24,061 bases of DNA from Paramacrobiotus richtersi (lineage: Eukaryota > Tardigrada > Eutardigrada > Parachela > Macrobiotidae), in contig JAQGAU010000774.1 in NCBI GenBank assembly GCA_034698045.1, positions 1-24,061 on the forward strand, read 5' to 3'. The position numbers and the translations under genes were made by a program. How positions within the stretch are numbered: the stretch's first letter is position 1; every line of letters begins with the position of its first letter. Under the pieces are notes generated by a model. The model worked only from the letters and a program-made list of their open reading frames with translations, had not been told where the DNA came from and did no database searches. This document shows positions 18,674 through 24,061 of this stretch, in pieces.

Positions 18674-19121
18674 ATGAAGCTCACGGGCCTTTCTGTCGTT
18701 GTTGCCGCTATGGCATGGTCATCGGTAAGTGACCTTTTATTATTCTCTAGAACAGCGGCCATCTTAACTGCACATTGTATGACTATTGCAGATCTTTCTT
18801 CAAATTTCTTGCAATCCCACAACCGATGCCGTTGCAGTCGTGGAATCTGCTTTCGATGAAACAACGACCGCACCGCTGTATAAGGAACCAGTGGAATCAG
18901 ATGTTCAGCTGCTGCCTTTCCGCATGCGACGTGCGGCAAATTTGGGAGATCGTGGCAAGAATTATGGGGGAGGACAAACGAGCTCGAATCAAGCACCGCA
19001 TTGGCATCCTAGCCAACCGGCGCCCAAAGTGCCCTGCAAGTCCTACGAGACACCATTAAAAAACGGCCGGTGCTGTGGACGCATGCTAACAAACGGTATC
19101 TGTTTATTTTCACGGGATTAA
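18674..19121 (+). CDS. Small secreted protein with C-terminal Cys motif (51-nt signal-exon family)
   Basis: Exon 1 is 18674-18724 (17 codons, MKLTGLSVVVAAMAWSS, then GTAAGT) and exon 2 is 18792-19121 after ATTGCAG, phase 0. The intron is 67 nt and the product has 126 residues. After the signal come a Thr/Glu-rich acidic segment, a tetrabasic-like FRMRR site (about residue 65), a Gly/Asn/Gln-rich stretch (GKNYGGGQTSSNQ), HWHPSQPAPKVPC, and the cysteine ending KNGRCCGRMLTNGIC. The ending matches the gene at 8847-9325 (HP[GS]Q, PC, NGxCC, RM, NG, C), so I take the two as homologues in opposite orientation. FRMRR could be cut by a furin-like protease, releasing a C-terminal peptide with four motif cysteines. 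AATAAA follows at 19343-19348. Confidence 0.78.
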
Positions 19122-20488
19122 TCGGCATTGGTCCATGGATCCTTTCGCTAAAAACCATCCGTTTCCGAATGTGCCCTTTGGTGATGATTCCATCAATGCG
19201 ATAAGCAAGCGTATCGCATGCGTTAAGTCGTCAACTGCTTCGCTGAACATTCATTTACAATTTATTACAATGCGCGCTCCCTCTAGCTTATAATTCTCGC
19301 TGATTTTATTGTTGCAATGCTTTAGATTATTCAAGAAAAACAAATAAAAAATAAATGCAACGCAGTCCGCGGTAATCCAACCCACCCCTATTTTTTCGTA
19401 CAAGTATCCATATAATTATAAGCGATAATTCCAGAAAGACATATTACATATTTCAGAAGCGCCTCACTGTACACACTTGCACGAAAATGTAGTATATAAG
19501 GTAAAGTATATTTTGATAACAACAACAATAATAACATCAAGTAGTAACAATAAAGAAAGCGATTGATTGTTGTGGAAAAGCAGTAGGAATAATAGTAATA
19601 AGAACTGTAGGATGACAAGCAAGACCAAAGCATTAGAAGTACGGAACAAAAAACGTCATAGTTTTCAAGTGCAGACGTATCATGGCGACTTACGTGCTGG
19701 GCGGCCTTTATACATACTACTTTCTGATTACATTCTCTGAATGATTATTGCCTTTCGTTAACAAGAATTTTCCAGTGTCACGTGCAACATGAAATTCTGG
19801 TACTTTTGCACAGGTTACGACGCTACGTATCTAACTCGAGATCTATAATACGCGCAAAAGCCCCGTATTATCAAATCAAACTAACCAAAAACTACAGCGG
19901 AAAACCAGTGTCATATTCGGATTCCCATGGTCGAAAACTGCGTCATATGGCATTCAATTTCGAATATTTTTATCCGGCGTAAAACGCGTGGTAAAACCAA
20001 TTTGGCCGATCCCTCTCCAATGTCACCTTGAAAGTCGCTATAGTCTAAAGACTTTGCTGAGAAAATGACGGTATGAACCAAAGAACATGGACTACAGAAG
20101 ACGATCTGAACAGTAAAGTTTCAACAAGCGAAGGCAAGGAACGAATGTTCAATGTTCAGTTTGTACTTTAGAATCTTAATTAATTGTCAATAATGGTTGA
20201 AAACACTATATACGCGGCAACCGCCCTGCGGTTATTGCGGTTGGCCATGTATCCCAGGACCGCTGCTACCTGCAGATAGGGCGCACACTTGACAGCTGCT
20301 CCGAAGTGAATTTTTCTTCGGGTTCCGGATTTTTTTCAACAGTTTCGAAGTTTTCAACAGCCCAATTTCCACACAGTTGTCGCGTCAGCGTTCCACCAGG
20401 AAAACATTTTTACTTATTGATAATTTGGCTACTTCCATCCCGCCTGTTTGGTCAGTTCGTTGTTATTTATCTGCAATACACGTTCAGA
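19122..20488. other. Intergenic, no gene seen
   Basis: It starts with the 3' untranslated region of the 18674 gene (AATAAA at 19343-19348). Bases of about 19490-19640 are rich in AAC/AAT triplets. A 66-codon frame at 19782-19982 (+) and a 20-codon ATG frame at 19681 show no motif. GC-richer sequence at 20213-20250 has loosely paired GCAACCGC/GCGGTTG words. Confidence 0.45.
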
Positions 20489-21242
20489 ATGTGGCCCATT
20501 TCTCGCTTTGCCAAGTTCTACGGGTATTTCCTCATGATTGCTGGTGTGCTCTACGTCATTATCGGACTGGCAACCCTGAGTAAGGAAGCTTCTTTACGAT
20601 GAAAAGATTGTAGAATTAGTCAAATATGGTCGTTTTCCAGTTCTAGGACGTTCCTGCAAAACAGCGACCTGTCAAATGATCCACCTGTTGCACATGTTGT
20701 TGTCGGTCCTGACTGTCTACTACGGACGCAGACTGTACCGAAATGCCCACCTCTCGCTGCCCAACCCGACAATGGACCTCGAGACCCAACTGCTACCCCT
20801 GAAAAACAACATGTGGATCTTCACGGGACTGAACAGTCTCTATGGTATCAGTGGTTTCTGTCCCCCTTGTTGGCCAGTCTGCGCCACATTCAATCCCGAT
20901 GTTCCCGATTCGCTAAGATCCTGTCCGCCTGCCGCGATCGCAACGGTGATTTTTTATGCGAATATTCAGACTTACATGTTGGGTCTGAATCTGCTGCTGT
21001 TTGGACTGGTGTTTCAGTTGATCATTGAGCAATGCGATGGACGGGAGCCGAACGTGTATACTCTGTTGTCGAACATGGTGGAGGGTTCAGTCGTGCTGGT
21101 GCGATTGGGTTGGGTGACGAATGTGCTTCTGCTGCGAACTATTCAGCTGCGTTTCCTGTGGGTGCAGTTCCAGGTGAAGATTGTGCTGGCGAAACGGCGT
21201 TGGATCCCTGTGCGGCAGGTTGCGTCGGCATTTCTGCAGTGA
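20489..21242 (+). CDS. Multi-span membrane protein, paralogue 3 (diverged)
   Basis: Exon 1 is 20489-20579 (91 nt, MWPISRFAKFYGYFLMIAG..., donor GTAAGG) and exon 2 is 20641-21242 after GTTTTCCAG, phase 1. The intron is 61 nt and the product has 230 residues. The frame is open upstream, but this is the first ATG and fits the paralogues. Spans lie at about residues 12-30, 42-60 (IHLLHMLLSVLTVYYGRRLY), 80-100 and 140-165 (YMLGLNLLLFGLVFQLII), with a last amphipathic stretch before LAKRRWIPVRQ, which matches LAKRRGLP of the 12356 gene. YYGRRLYRN matches YGIRLYGRK. An extra loop holds four cysteines within about 30 residues (FCPPCWPVC...RSCPP), absent from the sisters, which may form disulfides outside the cell. 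The function is unknown. Confidence 0.78.
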
Positions 21243-21964
21243 AATTTCCAGTTTGGAAAGTGGGTACTTCCCCGCTGGCTTGCAGCATAAATTTTTAAGT
21301 AATTTTTGCTGTTACGGTCTTTCAAAGTGTTTGCGGGATCTCCGTCCAAGGGCGAGAAACTGCGGAAGAAAAATTTAAACACACAAAAATGAATCATTTG
21401 CCTTTACTAAAATATGAATTATTGTTATGAGTAATATTGTGATGTTCCAGTTGTGATTCGCTGACCGCAGTAATATATTAAATTGACCTGCCGCCTAATG
21501 ACAATGAGACTTGTTCATCATCGTAATACTGGCAAAATTATTAATAATTATTACTATTTATTATGAATTAATTCTACGCTGGGTCAAGGACCAGTCGTTC
21601 CCGTTAGGTAGCCCGAACTCTTCCTGGCAGTTTGAAGAGATGCACGTAGGATTACGAGCGTTCTTGTTATGAGCAGCTTGTAAATTTGTCATTTAATTCA
21701 CAGAGTACACTTTCAGACTTAATATCGGTTGAATTAATGGGAGAGAAAGCCGCTGGAAAAGAGAAGCCTGAGGTATAATGAACTGGAGGTTACGCTAAGA
21801 CAGGAAACAATACAGAGTAACTATACGCATTTGAGACACGTTACAGTATGAACAGTTTTAAGATCGAGTCATCATACCATAACAGAAAAAGGTTGAACAA
21901 TACGTTCGGACGCTGTTCGGAGGTTCCGATCTTCGCCCACTACTTTATCCGTTTGTGGAATCCA
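21243..21964. other. Intergenic between convergent genes
   Basis: 3' flanks of the membrane-protein gene (+) and the F-box gene (-). It includes an AT-rich run at 21535-21572 (TTATTAATAATTATTAC type). No open frame of interest is seen. Confidence 0.5.
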
Positions 21965-24061
21965 TCAGCCAGTAACCCATTTCTGTAGAAACTCTTCTGG
22001 TACGACTGGCTGACCGACACCAACAACCGCCCTCTTCACATGAGAAATCTGGTCATCGTCGGTCACATCCACGTTTTCCAGCACCAGTTCCTTGCACACA
22101 CTCCGCCATTTTTCAAGCCGAGACAACCTGTTCTGTTCCAGTGGAATATTCGAAAACTTCGACTTAAGGATGTTTCCGCGAATGAGAATACGTGCCAGCT
22201 TGATACTATTCCATTTTAAAACTGCAATGGCCTCGGCCGATCGACGGGACATCAGTTCACTCCCCTTTCGTGTCGATTTAGCTGAATTCGTAATAAAGAG
22301 ACCTTTGGTGGATGCACTGACGCTCTTGTGCAGCATAACACCGAATCGGTAAGGCTTAATGTTCATATCGATTTCGACTCGAGCGGAAGTCGGTGTGGCT
22401 TGGAGAAGGGCGTTCCAGTCACGGCACACTCGCAGGATCTTCGACTGAGCAACAACATCCAAGTATTCAAGCACTTCCGATAAAATGTTTCGCGTGAGGG
22501 TTCCGATCCCGTCGGCAACCGATTGCGAATCGTTGGACGAAAGGTTCCGGTCTTGGGCAGTGTTCTCATTGCTTGCTTGCTTCTTCCGGAGCGTCGCTGC
22601 GACAGCATCGAAGGAGAAGCCCTGAAAGAGAAATATCTGTTAGGTTCGAGAGAAACAAGGGCCAGTGGTTTCCATTAAACTTTTCTGTGTCTCTGCAAGC
22701 TGGCGACCGCTAAACTGCAAGCCGCAAAATATCTACAACGTTCTCTGGGTGAAGTAAAATGAGTCACTGACAACTCACATATCGAACTATCATATGTTTT
22801 CGCTCCAAGATCTCGCTCTTGACTGGTCACGTTTCTGTTACGTAGGGTTATAATGCTCCACTATTGATTTTCAAATCAGAATTTTTACCGGAAGGGGTCC
22901 CAGACCCATAAATTCCGGGAATCGGACACGTTAAATGTATGTAAAGGCACCAGAAATGAGATGTGCGATAAGCAGCGAAATTCGTTCGGCTATAATTATT
23001 TAAAGTGGTAAAATTTTCGATCCGTCGCGCGTCAATTTTTGCGACTTATGATGCATGTGGGAGGCGGAACGAGTACAGAATAAAATAACTGCATTACTGC
23101 ACGATTAGTTTTCTGCAGTACAATTCTAACTTACATACACAAATTCCGTCGTTCATCTGTCTTATTACTGTACTGTCGGTTTTATTATGATTCTAGTAAA
23201 GAAAGATAATGTACTTCGGTGTAAGTCGATTAACGGCCTACGTTTTGTCACCATGTCCATAAGGGAATCAAATCACTGCAGTTCGTACGCAAAATTATCG
23301 TTCCATTAAAATTTTAAATAGTTATTTCAAGTTGGATGTTCTAACCGTGCGACTTACGACAATTTCCGTGACAAGATTTCCGTAGACCATGGAGCTACTA
23401 TACACCAGAGTCCCTTCAGAAATCTCCAAGAATATTGTAGCGGTTTGCCGTTGCCATTCACCCAGAAAGCCATCCAGTTCGGTGATCGCTAGATAATCTT
23501 TCCCGGGTGGAAGCTCCACGAAATGCGTTTTGAAATGCTCCAGGGACATCGGATCGTGATCTTGCCACTTAAATCGTAGCTGAGTTGGCAAAACCACCTC
23601 CTTCCGCATTTGCCCGTCCATGTCCACCTCCACCAGGATGTAACCGTGTGAGGGATGACGAAGATCCAGATGGCGGATCTTTGCAGAATACCAGCTCCTA
23701 AAACATAAATATTCAGAATCTTTTGATCGCGTTTGGCCCAAAATCTGTTCCTTTTACTCAGAAAACTGTTTTACTGGTTTTTAATTTTACCAGGGTTCGT
23801 CTACGTTTCTCTGGAGCACCGCCTCCATCACATCTCCCGGACCGATGGTATGTGATCGACGGTCGAATCGCGACCAGTATGAGATGGGCTGAAGACACAT
23901 CCCAATGCGTACGAAATCGGCGTGGTGCTCGGGATAACCGAAGTCGATAATAAAGCCTTCATCTTCAACCAGTTTTCGCACTACCCCACGACGAATCAGT
24001 CCGCTGCCGTCGTTAACTTCCACGGCAAAATCGTCAAAATTATGGAAACGCGGTCCTTCGC
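21965..24061 (-). CDS. F-box protein with N-terminal repeated modules (5' end beyond window)
   Basis: Three exons on the minus strand: 24061(+)-23791, 23697-23358 and 22621-21965. The introns are 93 nt (donor GTAAAA, acceptor ATGTTTTAG) and 736 nt (GTAAGT ... TCTTTCAG). The frame is continuous through both, giving at least 421 residues, and the start lies beyond the window. The first exon has VEVNDGSGLIRRGVVRKLVEDEGFIIDF and VMEAVLQRNVDEPW, continued by SWYSAKI in the next exon. These match DGLLHSGRVIDAVDGGLVVHF and VEVLLRLQPEAPWKWYPG of the F-box gene at 14133. The last exon carries an F-box (TLTRNILSEVLEYLDVVAQSKILRVCRDWNALL) after a polar linker, then a basic C-terminal region ending VPEEFLQKWVTG. 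The presumed role is a ubiquitin-ligase adaptor. The 736-nt intron (22622-23357) holds TACTGTAC at 23166-23173 and no gene. Confidence 0.8.

Noticed and set aside
1-24061. Bacterial or viral origin, CRISPR, tRNA
   Set aside because: Phased GT-AG introns in every confident gene, TATA/AATAAA signals and no direct-repeat arrays or cloverleaf seen by eye.

Overview
The window is eukaryotic nuclear DNA, most likely from a tardigrade (Hypsibius/Ramazzottius type). Genes are compact with few short introns. Splice sites are clean GTAAGT...(T/C)nCAG. Coding exons are about 50% GC in AT-richer flanks. Two genes match, from memory, a lineage-specific tardigrade family: an N-terminal region with repeated 'DGLLxxGRVxDxVDxGLxVxF' / 'VLLxxxPxxPWxWY' signatures followed by an F-box. 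The organism is inferred from that recognition and was not checked by a search. I see no bacterial operons, tRNA, rRNA or CRISPR.

Layout. 1-253 (-): last exon of a possible F-box-family relative, cut by the window edge. 688-770: near-perfect 41-bp foldback. 1075-1723 (-): two-exon CD20/MS4A-like four-span protein. 3082-3366 (+): weak secreted candidate. 3363-3870 (-): secreted protein of unknown family. 5396-6090 (+), 12356-13104 (+) and 20489-21242 (+): three paralogous multi-span membrane proteins, each with a 91-nt first exon and a phase-1 intron. The first has a shifted C-terminal frame, and a fourth survives only as a first-exon relic at 10463-10530. 7441-7926 (-), 8847-9325 (-), 17336-17999 (-) and 18674-19121 (+): four small secreted proteins, each with a first exon of exactly 51 nt (17 codons, signal peptide) and a phase-0 intron. 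Two of them share a C-terminal cysteine motif. A broken copy of the 7441 gene lies at 10741-11128. 14133-15743 (-) and 21965-24061+ (-): two F-box proteins. Orphan coding-like exons lie at 13562-13753 (-) and 16548-16787 (-). The rest is intergenic, with AT-rich runs, small hairpins and an unusually frequent octamer, TACTGTAC.

How the genes might work together. The window looks like a fast-evolving, lineage-specific cluster in which three families are interleaved and repeatedly duplicated: small secreted proteins, multi-span membrane proteins and F-box proteins (presumed SCF ubiquitin-ligase substrate adaptors). No direct functional link is shown by the sequence. Co-duplication of a secreted gene next to a membrane-protein relic at 10.46-11.16 kb shows only that the blocks move together. 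All spliced models here were built by hand from splice signals and reading frame, without transcript evidence.
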